The position numbers were made by a program, and so were the translations under genes. Below, in pieces: positions 47,554-56,388 of a DNA stretch of 64,000 bases; position 1 is the stretch's first letter; every line of letters starts with the position of its first letter. The notes under the pieces are model-generated. The model did no database searches, was not told the origin of the DNA, and saw only the letters and a program-made list of their open reading frames with translations. The stretch comes from Aliarcobacter sp. (GTDB lineage: Bacteria; Campylobacterota; Campylobacteria; Campylobacterales; Arcobacteraceae). The stretch is taken from the NCBI GenBank assembly GCA_028690445.1, contig JAQVBE010000006.1:86714-150713 (forward strand). The letters run 5' to 3'.

Positions 47554-49653
47554 TTGAACAAAATTATATGGGTTTTTGTGGCTCTTATTGGAGCTGTTTG
47601 TTTTGGCTATCTAGCGTTACAAAACGGAGAAACGGTTTCAGCTATGTATTTAGTTGTTGCTGCTGTTTGTATTTATGCTATTGGATATAGATTTTATGGA
47701 AGGTTTATTGCTTATAAAGTTTTAGAATTAGATAAAAACAGAGCAACTCCTGCTATGGTTCATGATGATGGAAGAGATTTTGTTCCTACGAATAAATCTG
47801 TTTTATTTGGTCATCACTTCGCTGCAATTGCGGGAGCTGGTCCTTTAGTTGGTCCTATTTTAGCTGCACAAATGGGATATTTACCATCAATGTTATGGAT
47901 TTTAGTTGGTGGAGTTTTTGCAGGTGCGGTTCATGACTTTGTTGTTTTATTTATATCTTCAAGAAGAGATGGAAGATCTCTTGGTGAAATAATAAAAGAT
48001 GAATTAGGAACTTTCACAGGTTCTGTTGCTATGATTGCTATTTTTGGGATTATGCTTATTATTATTGCTATTTTATCAATGGTTGTTGTAAAAGCTCTTG
48101 CTCATTCTCCTTGGGGTTTATTTACTATTTCTATGACTATTCCTATTGCTATTTTTATGGGAATTTATATGAGATATATAAGACCTGGTAAAGTTGGAGA
48201 AGCTTCTGTTATAGGTTTTGTACTTTTAATTTTAGCTATTCATTATGGAAGCGTAGTGGCACTTGATCCTATTTGGGCAGCTAGATTTACTTTTGAAGCT
48301 ACAACTTTAGCAATTATTATGATGGCTTATGGATTTATTGCTGCTATTTTACCTGTTTGGTTTTTATTAGCACCTAGAGATTATTTATCAACATTCTTAA
48401 AAATTGGTGTTATTTTACTTATGGCAATTGCTATAATTGTTGTAGCTCCTGATCTTCAAATGCCAAAAATGAACAGTCAATATTTTGATGGTTCAGGTCC
48501 TGTTTTTGCTGGTGGATTATTTCCATTTTTATTTATTACAATTGCTTGTGGTGCTATTAGTGGATTCCATGCTTTAATTTCAAGTGGAACAACACCAAAA
48601 ATGCTTGAAAATGAAACTCATGCTCTTCCTGTTGGATATGGTTCTATGTTAATGGAAAGTGCTGTTGCTATTATGGCTTTAATCACTGCTACTATTTTAC
48701 ATCCAGGACTTTATTTCGCAATTAACTCATCACCTGCAATTATAGGTACAGATGTAGTTACTGTTGCTCAAACTATTTCAACTTGGGGATTTACTATTTC
48801 TCCTGATGAAATTCTTAATCTTACTAAAAATATTGGTGAGCAAACAATTTTATCAAGAACAGGAGGTGCTCCAACTTTTGCTATTGGTGTTGCTTTAATA
48901 TTACATGAACTTTTTGGTGGAATTGAAATGATGGGATTCTGGTATCATTTTGCTATTTTATTTGAAGCCTTATTTATTTTAACTGCTGTTGATGCAGGAA
49001 CAAGAGCTTGTAGATTTATGGTTCAAGATATTTTAGGAAATGTTTATAAACCTTTAGGAAATACAAACAATTATTTAGCAGGAATTATTGCAACTGCAAT
49101 TAGTGTTATTGGTTGGGGATATTTCTTATATCAAGGAACAATAGATCCAAGAGGTGGAATTTATTCACTTTGGCCATTATTTGGTGTAAGTAATCAAATG
49201 TTAGCTGGTATGGCACTATTATTAGGAACTGCTGTATTATTTAAAATGGGAAAACAAAAATACGCTTGGGTTACAGTTGTACCCGCTGTATTTGTTTTAA
49301 CAGCAACACTTTATGGTGGAATTTTAAAAATCTTACCATTTAAAGAAGGTGATAGAGTTCATAATGCAGTAAGTCATGTTGCAATTGCACAGATTCAAGC
49401 TAAAAAAATAGTTGAACTTGAAGCAAAAATTCTAACACTTACACAAGAAGATGAAATCGTAAAAGCAAATAAAGATATAAGTCTTGCACAGCAAATTAAA
49501 TTCTCAAATATCTTGAATGCAATTTTATGTATATTCTTTATGATTAGTACAATTTTAGTAATTATTGCAACGATTGGAATTTGTATTGGAAGAATAAAAA
49601 TTCCATTAAAAGAATCTCTATATATTCATGTTGATAGTTTAAAAAAGGCTTAA
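47554..49653 (+). CDS. cstA: Carbon starvation protein CstA (peptide/pyruvate transporter)
   Basis: About 699 residues, with about 16-18 membrane helices. CstA family signatures include YAIGYRFYGRF, FVPTNKSVLFGHHFAAIAGAGPLVGP, ISSRRDGRSLGEI, ISGFHALISSGTTPK and SRTGGAPTFAIG. It imports peptides or pyruvate during starvation. No ATG lies in a suitable place; TTG 47554 has GAAAGG eight bases upstream. The YbdD partner follows after one base. Confidence 0.92.
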   Translation: MNKIIWVFVALIGAVCFGYLALQNGETVSAMYLVVAAVCIYAIGYRFYGRFIAYKVLELDKNRATPAMVHDDGRDFVPTNKSVLFGHHFAAIAGAGPLVGPILAAQMGYLPSMLWILVGGVFAGAVHDFVVLFISSRRDGRSLGEIIKDELGTFTGSVAMIAIFGIMLIIIAILSMVVVKALAHSPWGLFTISMTIPIAIFMGIYMRYIRPGKVGEASVIGFVLLILAIHYGSVVALDPIWAARFTFEATTLAIIMMAYGFIAAILPVWFLLAPRDYLSTFLKIGVILLMAIAIIVVAPDLQMPKMNSQYFDGSGPVFAGGLFPFLFITIACGAISGFHALISSGTTPKMLENETHALPVGYGSMLMESAVAIMALITATILHPGLYFAINSSPAIIGTDVVTVAQTISTWGFTISPDEILNLTKNIGEQTILSRTGGAPTFAIGVALILHELFGGIEMMGFWYHFAILFEALFILTAVDAGTRACRFMVQDILGNVYKPLGNTNNYLAGIIATAISVIGWGYFLYQGTIDPRGGIYSLWPLFGVSNQMLAGMALLLGTAVLFKMGKQKYAWVTVVPAVFVLTATLYGGILKILPFKEGDRVHNAVSHVAIAQIQAKKIVELEAKILTLTQEDEIVKANKDISLAQQIKFSNILNAILCIFFMISTILVIIATIGICIGRIKIPLKESLYIHVDSLKKA

Positions 49654-49654
49654 T

Positions 49655-49852
49655 ATGTTTAGTAAAATAAAAACTTTTTATGAAAAATCCGAAAGGTTTT
49701 TTCATCCCCTTGTGGGATTATCAAGCTATGATAAATATCTAGAACATATGCAAAGAAATCATCCAGAAAAAGAAGTACAAAGTCGTGGTGATTTTTTTAA
49801 AGAATGTTTAGAGAGAAAATATAATAGCGGTGGTTTAAATAAATGTTGTTAG
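49655..49852 (+). CDS. ybdD: YbdD/YjiX-family small protein (DUF466)
   Basis: 65 residues, with the family pattern LVGLSSYDKYLEHMQRNHPEKE and RGDFFKECLERKY. YbdD-type proteins work with CstA/BtsT transporters and are usually encoded right behind them, as here. It ends NKCC, unlike the longer YbdD tail. Confidence 0.87.
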   Translation: MFSKIKTFYEKSERFFHPLVGLSSYDKYLEHMQRNHPEKEVQSRGDFFKECLERKYNSGGLNKCC

Positions 49853-49896
49853 GTCTATTAGAATAAAGTTTTTTATTATACATTAGGACTTATGTT

Positions 49897-49920
49897 AACT
49901 GAGGTTTTCGCCTCAGTTTT
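49897..49920. terminator. Bidirectional terminator after cstA-ybdD
   Basis: An 8-bp stem AACTGAGG / CCTCAGTT, loop TTTTCG, followed by TT and AAATTAA. It sits between ybdD and the convergent ABC exporter. Confidence 0.75.
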
Positions 49921-51691
49921 AAATTAACTGTTTTTTTATAAACTCTAAATAGTGTCCCTCTTTTTCTTCTAACTCTTTGTGGTTTCCACTTTGTACAACT
50001 TTTCCTTCGTCTATTACATAAATAATATCAGCATTTTTTACTGTACTTAATCTATGGGCTATTGTGATTACTGTTTTATCTTTTAAAAATTCTTCTAAAT
50101 CACTAAATAATTTTACTTCGGTGTGAACATCTAAAGCTGATGTTGATTCATCAAATATTACAATAGCTGGATTTGCAATAATCATTCTGGCTATTGATAA
50201 TCTTTGTCTTTGACCACCACTTAATCTAATTCCATGTTTTCCAACAATTGTTTCAAGACCATTTGTCATATTTCCGACAGTTTGTAAAAGTTGTGCAATT
50301 TTTAGGGCTTTAAAAATTTCTTCATCACTTATATTTTCATTTCCCATTGTTATATTAAATCTCAAAGTATTATTAAATAAAATTGGCATTTGTAAAACTA
50401 AAAAGATATTTTCCCTAAGACTTTGTTTATTCAAGTTTTCAATACTAATATCATTATAAAAAATATCTCCAGAGTTTTTAGCATAAAAACCAGAAATAAT
50501 ATTTGCAATAGTAGTTTTTCCACTGCCACTAGCACCTATAATTGCCACTTTTTCACCTGATTTTATATCAAAAGATATATTTTTTAATACTTCTTTATCT
50601 TTATTGTAATTAAAACACAAATTTTTTATATGAATATCTACTTTTTTAGAGTTGGAATCTAGTGTTAAAGTTCCATTTTTTTCTTTCTTTAATTCTAATA
50701 TTTTATTTATACGAGTCATTGCCGTATTTGCACTTGCATAGGCATATTGAATTGTTAAAATATCTTGAACAGGTGTTAAAATAAACCAAATATATCCAAA
50801 CATAGCAAACATTAACCCTATTGATAAATCACTATAAGCTACAAGTAAAAGTCCTCCTGCTCTGAAAATTTCAAAGGCCATTAGAAAAATTGTAAATGAA
50901 AATCTTTCATAGGCTACACTTTTATAGTTAAATTCATTTGATGTTTGTTGAATGTTTTTTGCTTTATTTATTGAGTCCTTAAAAAAGAAGTTTTCTTTAT
51001 TACTAGCTTTTATTTGTCCAAATAAATCTAAAGTTTCATTTATATTATTTTGAAATTCTTCAATTGCTTTATTTTCTTCTTTTTTTAAAATACCAGTTTT
51101 TTTGGAAATTTCTTTTGAAAGAATCATAATAATTGGTTGAATAAATAAAATCATAAGTCCTAAAATTGGATTTATTGTGATAATTACAATGGCAACAGCA
51201 ACTAAAGTTAAAATTGAAGCTATAAATTTACTAGCAACCGTAACTATAAAATTATCTAAAGTATTAACATCTGTTACCAAATTTGCGCCAATTGAGCCTG
51301 AACCCAAACTTTCATATTCATTCATATTTACAAGTTCAAGATGATTTAAAAGTTTTTCTCTTATTTTAAAAGTTACATATTTTGATATTTTTGTAAATAT
51401 TTTAGTGATTAATACACTAATAAAAAAATAAATTATACGAAGAAATAAAACAATAAAAGTTACAATTGTAATATAATAAAAAGCAGTGGTAGTTCCAAAA
51501 AGTTCATTAATATTATTTACAAAAAAATCAGGTTTTTTTAATAAAACTTCATCAACTAAAAGTGGTAAAAGTAACGGAATTGGAACACTTATTATTATTG
51601 CAAATATTGTAATAATTTGCCCAATAATAAGAGATTTCTTATTATCTAGAAGTAGTTTAAATATATATTTTAGAGATATTTTATTATTCAT
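49919..51691 (-). CDS. ABC-type exporter (MsbA/multidrug class)
   Basis: 590 residues: an N-terminal six-helix transmembrane domain (about 18-310) fused to an ATPase domain with Walker A GASGSGKTTI, Q-loop LVLQMPILF, signature LSGGQRQRLSIARM, Walker B AIVIFDESTSALD and H-loop IAHRLST. It probably works as a homodimer exporting a lipid, drug or peptide. It is co-transcribed with an atypical regulator gene, overlapping by 8 bases. Confidence 0.88.
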   Translation of the reverse strand: MNNKISLKYIFKLLLDNKKSLIIGQIITIFAIIISVPIPLLLPLLVDEVLLKKPDFFVNNINELFGTTTAFYYITIVTFIVLFLRIIYFFISVLITKIFTKISKYVTFKIREKLLNHLELVNMNEYESLGSGSIGANLVTDVNTLDNFIVTVASKFIASILTLVAVAIVIITINPILGLMILFIQPIIMILSKEISKKTGILKKEENKAIEEFQNNINETLDLFGQIKASNKENFFFKDSINKAKNIQQTSNEFNYKSVAYERFSFTIFLMAFEIFRAGGLLLVAYSDLSIGLMFAMFGYIWFILTPVQDILTIQYAYASANTAMTRINKILELKKEKNGTLTLDSNSKKVDIHIKNLCFNYNKDKEVLKNISFDIKSGEKVAIIGASGSGKTTIANIISGFYAKNSGDIFYNDISIENLNKQSLRENIFLVLQMPILFNNTLRFNITMGNENISDEEIFKALKIAQLLQTVGNMTNGLETIVGKHGIRLSGGQRQRLSIARMIIANPAIVIFDESTSALDVHTEVKLFSDLEEFLKDKTVITIAHRLSTVKNADIIYVIDEGKVVQSGNHKELEEKEGHYLEFIKKQLI

Positions 51692-52343
51692 TATTAGTTT
51701 GAATATCTATTCTATATCCTGTTCCTGACACATTCTTAATAAGCTCTTTATATACTTTTTTTCTTAATTCTTTAACTAAAGATCTTAATGAATCTTGTGT
51801 CATTTCACCATTCCATATTTTTTGATTTATTTCTTCATAATTTAAAGAACAATTATGATTTTTAATTAAAAAGTCAAAAAATAGAATCTCTTTTTTAGTT
51901 AATAAAACAATAGAATTATTTTTAAATAAAGATTTATTGTATTTATCATAAATGAAATCATTTCTTAAGTTTAAAATATTGGATTTATTTGAATCAAGAG
52001 TTTTTACACAATCTTTTAAAATATCAATAAATACATTCATACAATCTAAATTTTGGATAAATTTGACATATTGAAGTTCTAAACCTTCCAATAAATGTGT
52101 ATGATTTAATTCATCTAAAATAGCAATAATTTGTATTTGATTATTTAAAACTCTAATTTTTTTCAAAAGTTCAAAATTATATTTTGTAATTACAAAATGA
52201 ATTTCGTTTGTATTTATTAGTTCTATTAATTCATCATGATGTTCATATTCAAATAAATTATTTGTAAAAGAAGAAACATGATTACTAAACTCATCATTAA
52301 GATTTTTTTTGTAACAAATGTTTAAAGATTTTAAGGCTTTCAT
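51684..52343 (-). CDS. Atypical OmpR-type regulator with degenerate receiver
   Basis: About 219 residues. The C-terminal winged helix is clear (TKKEILFFDFLIKNH, IWNGEMTQDSLRSLVKELRKK, VSGTGYRID). The N-terminal domain has receiver-like size and strands (HFVITKYNF, IQIIAILDELN) but lacks the acidic pocket, the phospho-Asp and the late Lys, so phosphorylation is unlikely. ATG 52343 has AGGAA upstream. It precedes and overlaps the ABC exporter gene and is probably its regulator. Confidence 0.78.
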   Translation of the reverse strand: MKALKSLNICYKKNLNDEFSNHVSSFTNNLFEYEHHDELIELINTNEIHFVITKYNFELLKKIRVLNNQIQIIAILDELNHTHLLEGLELQYVKFIQNLDCMNVFIDILKDCVKTLDSNKSNILNLRNDFIYDKYNKSLFKNNSIVLLTKKEILFFDFLIKNHNCSLNYEEINQKIWNGEMTQDSLRSLVKELRKKVYKELIKNVSGTGYRIDIQTNNE

Positions 52344-52444
52344 GTAAATTCCTAGAAGCAAAATTTATTATTTATTACTTTATGATAACATTATTTTAAC
52401 AACTACGTACTCTTTTTATTAATAGATTCTAAATTTTTTTTTAT

Positions 52445-52475
52445 TTGTAGAATCTTAAAAGTACACTATCTACAA
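52445..52475. promoter_or_regulatory. Inverted repeat in a divergent promoter region
   Basis: TTGTAGA and TCTACAA are separated by 17 bases, between the atypical regulator gene and the DUF1104 gene. It may be an operator for either side. Confidence 0.35.
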
Positions 52476-52492
52476 TTATTATACATTTAATA

Positions 52493-52501
52493 TGCTACAA
52501 T
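52493..52501 (+). promoter_or_regulatory. Extended -10 promoter of the DUF1104 operon
   Basis: TG-C-TACAAT lies 25 bases before the DUF1104 start. Confidence 0.5.
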
Positions 52502-52526
52502 CAAAATAAAAAATAGAGTTTAAAAA

Positions 52527-52757
52527 ATGAAAAAAATCGCAATTATATTTCTTTTATTGTTCACTTTTCTTTTTGCAAAACATGAAGATTACTCAGAAAT
52601 GAGTACTCAAGAACTAATAGCAATTATTGGTTATGTAAAAGATGAAAATAAAGCTCAATTTATTAAAGAGTTGAATTTACGAATTCCAACAATGACACAA
52701 GATGAAAAAGTTCAGTTTGAACAAAATATCAAAGAGTTGAAACAAAATGAAAACTAA
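52527..52757 (+). CDS. Small exported DUF1104 protein
   Basis: 76 residues: a signal peptide (1-17, ending TFLFAK) and a short helical charged domain with MSTQELIAIIGYVKDENKAQ and RIPTMTQDEKVQFEQ, matching DUF1104 seen in Campylobacterota. Function is unknown. The stop overlaps the next gene by 11 bases, placing it first in an operon with a two-component system, so it may be a periplasmic accessory of the kinase. Confidence 0.77.
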   Translation: MKKIAIIFLLLFTFLFAKHEDYSEMSTQELIAIIGYVKDENKAQFIKELNLRIPTMTQDEKVQFEQNIKELKQNEN

Positions 52758-53415
52758 AATATTATTATTAGAAGATGATTTGAATTTAAGTGACACGGTT
52801 TGTGATTATCTTGAAGAAAAAGGTTTTGAAGTAATTTGTGTTTATGATGGAGAAGAAGCGCTAAGTTCTATTTATGAGAATTCTTTTGATTTATTATTAC
52901 TTGATGTAAATGTACCAATTAAAAATGGTTTTCAAGTATTAAAAGAGATTAGAAAAGATGGAAATGATACCCCAGCTATTTACATTACTTCTTTAAACTC
53001 AATGGATTCACTAGAACAAGGATATTTAAATGGTTGCGATGATTATGTTAGAAAACCATTTGAATTAAAAGAACTTTTAATTCGTATTCAAACGATATTA
53101 AAAAGAGAGTTTTTACAAAAAAGTGAAATTGTTAATATCACTGAAACTATAACTTTTAATTCAATATCAAGTGAATTAAAAGATGCCAACGAAGAGATAA
53201 AACTTAATTTAAAAGAATTGAAACTTCTAAAATTCTTTTTACAACATCCAAATGAGCTTTTGGTTCATGATAGAATTTATGATTATGTTTGGGATTATGA
53301 CGAAGAGTATAGCGATAACTTTTTAAGAACTTATATAAAAAATCTTAGAAAGATTTTAGGGAAAGATAAAATTGTTAGTCTTAAAAAACTCGGGTATAGA
53401 TTTAACCAAAAGTGA
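52747..53415 (+). CDS. OmpR-family response regulator, DccR-like
   Basis: 222 residues: receiver domain (acidic pair ED at 9-10, phospho-Asp53 in LLLLDVNVPIKNG, late Lys in VRKPFE), then winged helix ending VSLKKLGYRFNQK. It is followed by its kinase with overlapping frames. A TTCAC direct repeat upstream of 54972 matches the box I recall for Campylobacter DccR, which supports the DccR-like call. Orthology needs a tree. Confidence 0.87.
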   Translation: MKTKILLLEDDLNLSDTVCDYLEEKGFEVICVYDGEEALSSIYENSFDLLLLDVNVPIKNGFQVLKEIRKDGNDTPAIYITSLNSMDSLEQGYLNGCDDYVRKPFELKELLIRIQTILKREFLQKSEIVNITETITFNSISSELKDANEEIKLNLKELKLLKFFLQHPNELLVHDRIYDYVWDYDEEYSDNFLRTYIKNLRKILGKDKIVSLKKLGYRFNQK

Positions 53416-54559
53416 AACTAGAACACTTTTAGGTTTTAGTTTTTTATACTCTTTTCTGGTCTTAGTAATCTTAAGTGTTGTGTCTTATTTATATTATGAA
53501 TTTCAAAAAGATTTAATGCTTCAAGAAAAAAGACAAGTATTACAAAACTATTCAAATGATTTGATATTTAGGTTAAAAGACTTACATGTTAATATAGATA
53601 AAAATAATATTTATCCAAGAGATGAAAGATTTAATTCTGCTATTTTTGATAGTAATAAAAAAAAGATTTTTTCTACACTAAAATCTAATGATGTAAGTTT
53701 AGATGATATTATTTATTTAAGTCATAACCAAATACATTTTATAAAAGAACCTGAATCTTACTATTTAGGAAGTAAATATATAATAGTTGAAGTTCTTGAT
53801 GATGGAATTTGGTTTGAAGTAATTAGATATAAAATAGGAATATCTTTTTTATTAGCATTTACTTTTATGATGATTTTAGGTTATTTTATACTTAAACAAG
53901 TTTTAAAACCAATGCGAGATGCACTTCATTTACTTGATAGATTTATAAAAGATACAACACATGAATTAAATACTCCTGTAACTGCAATCATTACAAATAT
54001 TGAAATGATTGATAAAAGTAGTTTAGATGCTAGATTATTGAAAAAAATAAATAGAATAGAAATCGGTGCAAAAACTATTTCAAATATTTATGAAGATTTA
54101 ACATTTGTTACACTGAATAATCAAATTATTTCAAAGAATGAAGATATAAATCTTTCAAATTTATTAAAGCAAAGAGTAGATTATTTTAACAGTTTAGCAA
54201 CCATAAAAAGAGTGAATTTTCATTTAAATATAAAAGATGATATTTTTATTGTTTGTGATATAAAAAAGATAACTAAATTAATTGATAATATTTTATCAAA
54301 TGCTATAAAATATAATAAAATTGCTGGTTTTATAAAAGTGAAGTTAAATCATAATATTTTAAGTATTGAAGATAGTGGGAAAGGTATTTCAAAAGAAAAT
54401 CTTAAAAATCTTTTTGAAAGATATTCAAGATTTGATAAAAGTGTTGGTGGATTTGGAATAGGATTAAATATTGTTTCTTTAATTGCAAAAGAGTACAATT
54501 TAAAAATTGATATTAAATCTCAAATTAATGTGGGAACAACAGTGGAAATAACATGGTAA
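53372..54559 (+). CDS. Sensor histidine kinase, DccS-like
   Basis: 395 residues: two membrane helices (about 22-44 and 150-178) around a periplasmic sensing domain of about 105 residues, then H-box KDTTHELNTPVTAI, N-box LIDNILSNAIKY, DSGKGIS, and VGGFGIGLNIV. No ATG precedes the first helix; TTG 53372 with AGGGA nine bases upstream fits and overlaps the regulator gene by 44 bases. It overlaps the CXXCH gene downstream by 7 bases. Confidence 0.86.
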   Translation: MLVLKNSGIDLTKSETRTLLGFSFLYSFLVLVILSVVSYLYYEFQKDLMLQEKRQVLQNYSNDLIFRLKDLHVNIDKNNIYPRDERFNSAIFDSNKKKIFSTLKSNDVSLDDIIYLSHNQIHFIKEPESYYLGSKYIIVEVLDDGIWFEVIRYKIGISFLLAFTFMMILGYFILKQVLKPMRDALHLLDRFIKDTTHELNTPVTAIITNIEMIDKSSLDARLLKKINRIEIGAKTISNIYEDLTFVTLNNQIISKNEDINLSNLLKQRVDYFNSLATIKRVNFHLNIKDDIFIVCDIKKITKLIDNILSNAIKYNKIAGFIKVKLNHNILSIEDSGKGISKENLKNLFERYSRFDKSVGGFGIGLNIVSLIAKEYNLKIDIKSQINVGTTVEITW

Positions 54560-54900
54560 AAATTATATTAATATTTTTTATAACAACACTAATATCTTTA
54601 AATGCAGCAAAAATTGATGATACTATTTATGATACAAATTGTGTACGATGTCACTCAAAGTTACCAGTTGCAATTGATAAATATTTTTATAGATATTTAT
54701 TAAAATATAGTAGTGAAAGAGCTGTAAAAGAAGCAATGTTTGAGTATATGAAAAATCCATCAGTAGAAAAAACTATTATGTCAGAATCTTTTATTACAAG
54801 ATTTGGTATAAAAAAGAAAACAAATTTAAGTGATGATAAATTAATGGAAGCATTGGATATTTATTGGGATGAATATAAGGTTTTTGATAAACTAAAGTAA
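54553..54900 (+). CDS. Exported CXXCH protein (possible mono-haem cytochrome c)
   Basis: 115 residues: a signal peptide (ISLNAAK), then CVRCH at 30-34, a haem c attachment motif. The rest is helical (FYRYLLKYSSERAVKEAMFEYM). A distal Met ligand could be one of several Met residues (MSESF, near 78). It ends the DUF1104/regulator/kinase operon, so it may sense redox state for the kinase; this is inference. Confidence 0.7.
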   Translation: MVKIILIFFITTLISLNAAKIDDTIYDTNCVRCHSKLPVAIDKYFYRYLLKYSSERAVKEAMFEYMKNPSVEKTIMSESFITRFGIKKKTNLSDDKLMEALDIYWDEYKVFDKLK

Positions 54901-54909
54901 GCTAAATAT

Positions 54910-54927
54910 TTTCACAATACATTCACA
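54910..54927 (+). promoter_or_regulatory. TTCAC-N6-TTCAC direct repeat (DccR-box-like)
   Basis: TTTCAC-AATACA-TTCACA, two TTCAC half-sites 11 bp apart, lies upstream of a TATACT box at 54937-54942, so it covers the -35 region of the gene at 54972. It is just downstream of the DccR-like regulator operon. The longer unit TTCACAAT also repeats exactly. Confidence 0.65.
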
Positions 54928-54971
54928 ATCAGGATTTATACTTTCATCATAAATATAACAGGAGTTATAAA

Positions 54972-55388
54972 ATGAAAAAAATATTATCAATGTTTCTTAT
55001 TACAAGTTCTTTAGTTTTTGCAGATAATAATTCAATAGGACTTGATACTCTTGTTGGAGCTACAATAGGTGTTGCAATTGGTAATCAAATTGGAAGAGGT
55101 AATGGACGAGATGTAGCAAAAGTTGCTGGTGGACTATTGGGTGCTAGTATTGCAAATAATTCGAGAACGCCATCTTATTCTTCTAATTATAATAATTCTT
55201 ATAGAGATGATAATTATGAAAGAACAACAACTTATGTAAGAACTGATAGATATTACGATGATGACTATTATTATAGAAGACAACCTGCACAAGTTACTGT
55301 CGTTTATCAAAATTACGATAGATTCCCACCACCTCCAAGATACTATTATGAAAGACATCACGGTCACCATGGCGGATATAGGAGATAA
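54972..55388 (+). CDS. Exported glycine-zipper protein
   Basis: 138 residues: signal peptide (1-18), a glycine-zipper hydrophobic region GLDTLVGATIGVAIGNQIG and GLLGASIANNS (about 23-60), then a Tyr/Arg/Asp-rich disordered tail with a His-rich end (RHHGHHGGYRR). Glycine-zipper lipoprotein-like proteins sit in the outer membrane or periplasm in stress responses. Its promoter carries the DccR-type repeat. GGAG precedes the start. Confidence 0.72.
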   Translation: MKKILSMFLITSSLVFADNNSIGLDTLVGATIGVAIGNQIGRGNGRDVAKVAGGLLGASIANNSRTPSYSSNYNNSYRDDNYERTTTYVRTDRYYDDDYYYRRQPAQVTVVYQNYDRFPPPPRYYYERHHGHHGGYRR

Positions 55389-55393
55389 AACAA

Positions 55394-55429
55394 AAAAAAG
55401 ACTCAAATGAAACATTTGAGTCTTTTTTA
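55394..55429. terminator. Strong bidirectional terminator
   Basis: A 10-bp stem GACTCAAATG / CATTTGAGTC, loop AAA, extended by A and T runs on the sides. It serves the glycine-zipper gene and the convergent flagellin. Confidence 0.93.
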
Positions 55430-55432
55430 TTT

Positions 55433-56263
55433 TTAGCTAAGAAGTCTTAATACATTTTGTTGATTTACACTTGTAGATTGAACTTGTCCATAAGCTCCTA
55501 TTTGAGCTAAAATATTTTGCTTAGAAAAGTTTGATGACTCTTTTGCATAATCTGTATCAAATAATGAAGCAGCATTTAAAGTACTTGTTTGTTGGGTAAG
55601 AAGATTTCTATTTGCACTTTCAAGCTGTTTTTGAGTTGTTCCAAATTCTGTTCTTACTTCATTTAATCCATTTATTGCGTTATCTATACTTTTTAAGAGA
55701 TCTCTTGCATCGCTTGCAGAAAAAGTTGTTGAATTTTGATTTACAAGAGCTGATAAACCTAATCCCTGTGTATTTGATTGAACACTTGAAGATTCTATTA
55801 TATTTTCACCTTTTAATCCTGATTGATATTGTTGGGAATCTGAAGCTGAATTATCAGTTGCACTTTTTTGAAGTAAAGTTTGACCATTATAGTTTGTACC
55901 ACTTGCAATCTTATCAAATTGATCAAGTTGTGATTTTATCTCTTTTAAAAGAGTGTCTCTTCCTTCTTTACTTGTAGTATCAGTTGAAGCTTGTAGAAGT
56001 TTTTCTTTTACGCTATCCAAGATTTTCGATTGTTCATTTGTCGCACCTGAGGCTATTTGGCTTGATGCTATTGCTGAATTTGTATTTTCAATAGCTTGTG
56101 AATAACCATTTGATTGAGTTAATAGACTGTTTGCTATTGATAAGCTAGAAGCATTATCACTCGATTGGTTTAATTCAATTCCTGTTGCAATTCTAGCTAG
56201 TGATTGATTGGCACTTGAATAAACATTTTGGTTTATTGTAGAGTTTGATGAATTTATTTGCAT
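55433..56263 (-). CDS. Flagellin
   Basis: 276 residues with conserved coiled-coil ends only: N-terminal SANQSLARIATGIELNQSSDNASSLSIAN and C-terminal RNLLTQQTSTLNAASLFDTDYAKESSNFSKQ, ending QQNVLRLLS. The variable central region is short, typical of the small flagellins of Arcobacter. AAGGAG lies upstream of ATG 56263. No other flagellar gene is next to it. Promoter class (sigma-28) could not be recognised. Confidence 0.92.
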   Translation of the reverse strand: MQINSSNSTINQNVYSSANQSLARIATGIELNQSSDNASSLSIANSLLTQSNGYSQAIENTNSAIASSQIASGATNEQSKILDSVKEKLLQASTDTTSKEGRDTLLKEIKSQLDQFDKIASGTNYNGQTLLQKSATDNSASDSQQYQSGLKGENIIESSSVQSNTQGLGLSALVNQNSTTFSASDARDLLKSIDNAINGLNEVRTEFGTTQKQLESANRNLLTQQTSTLNAASLFDTDYAKESSNFSKQNILAQIGAYGQVQSTSVNQQNVLRLLS

Positions 56264-56388
56264 AACACACTCCTTTTATCAGTTAATAAATTTTATTCCT
56301 TTAAAGATTAAATTATTATTAAGTTTTGATATAATAAGAGTAAAGTTAGAAAAATTATTTTTAAAATAATTTAAAAAAGAGAAGAATA

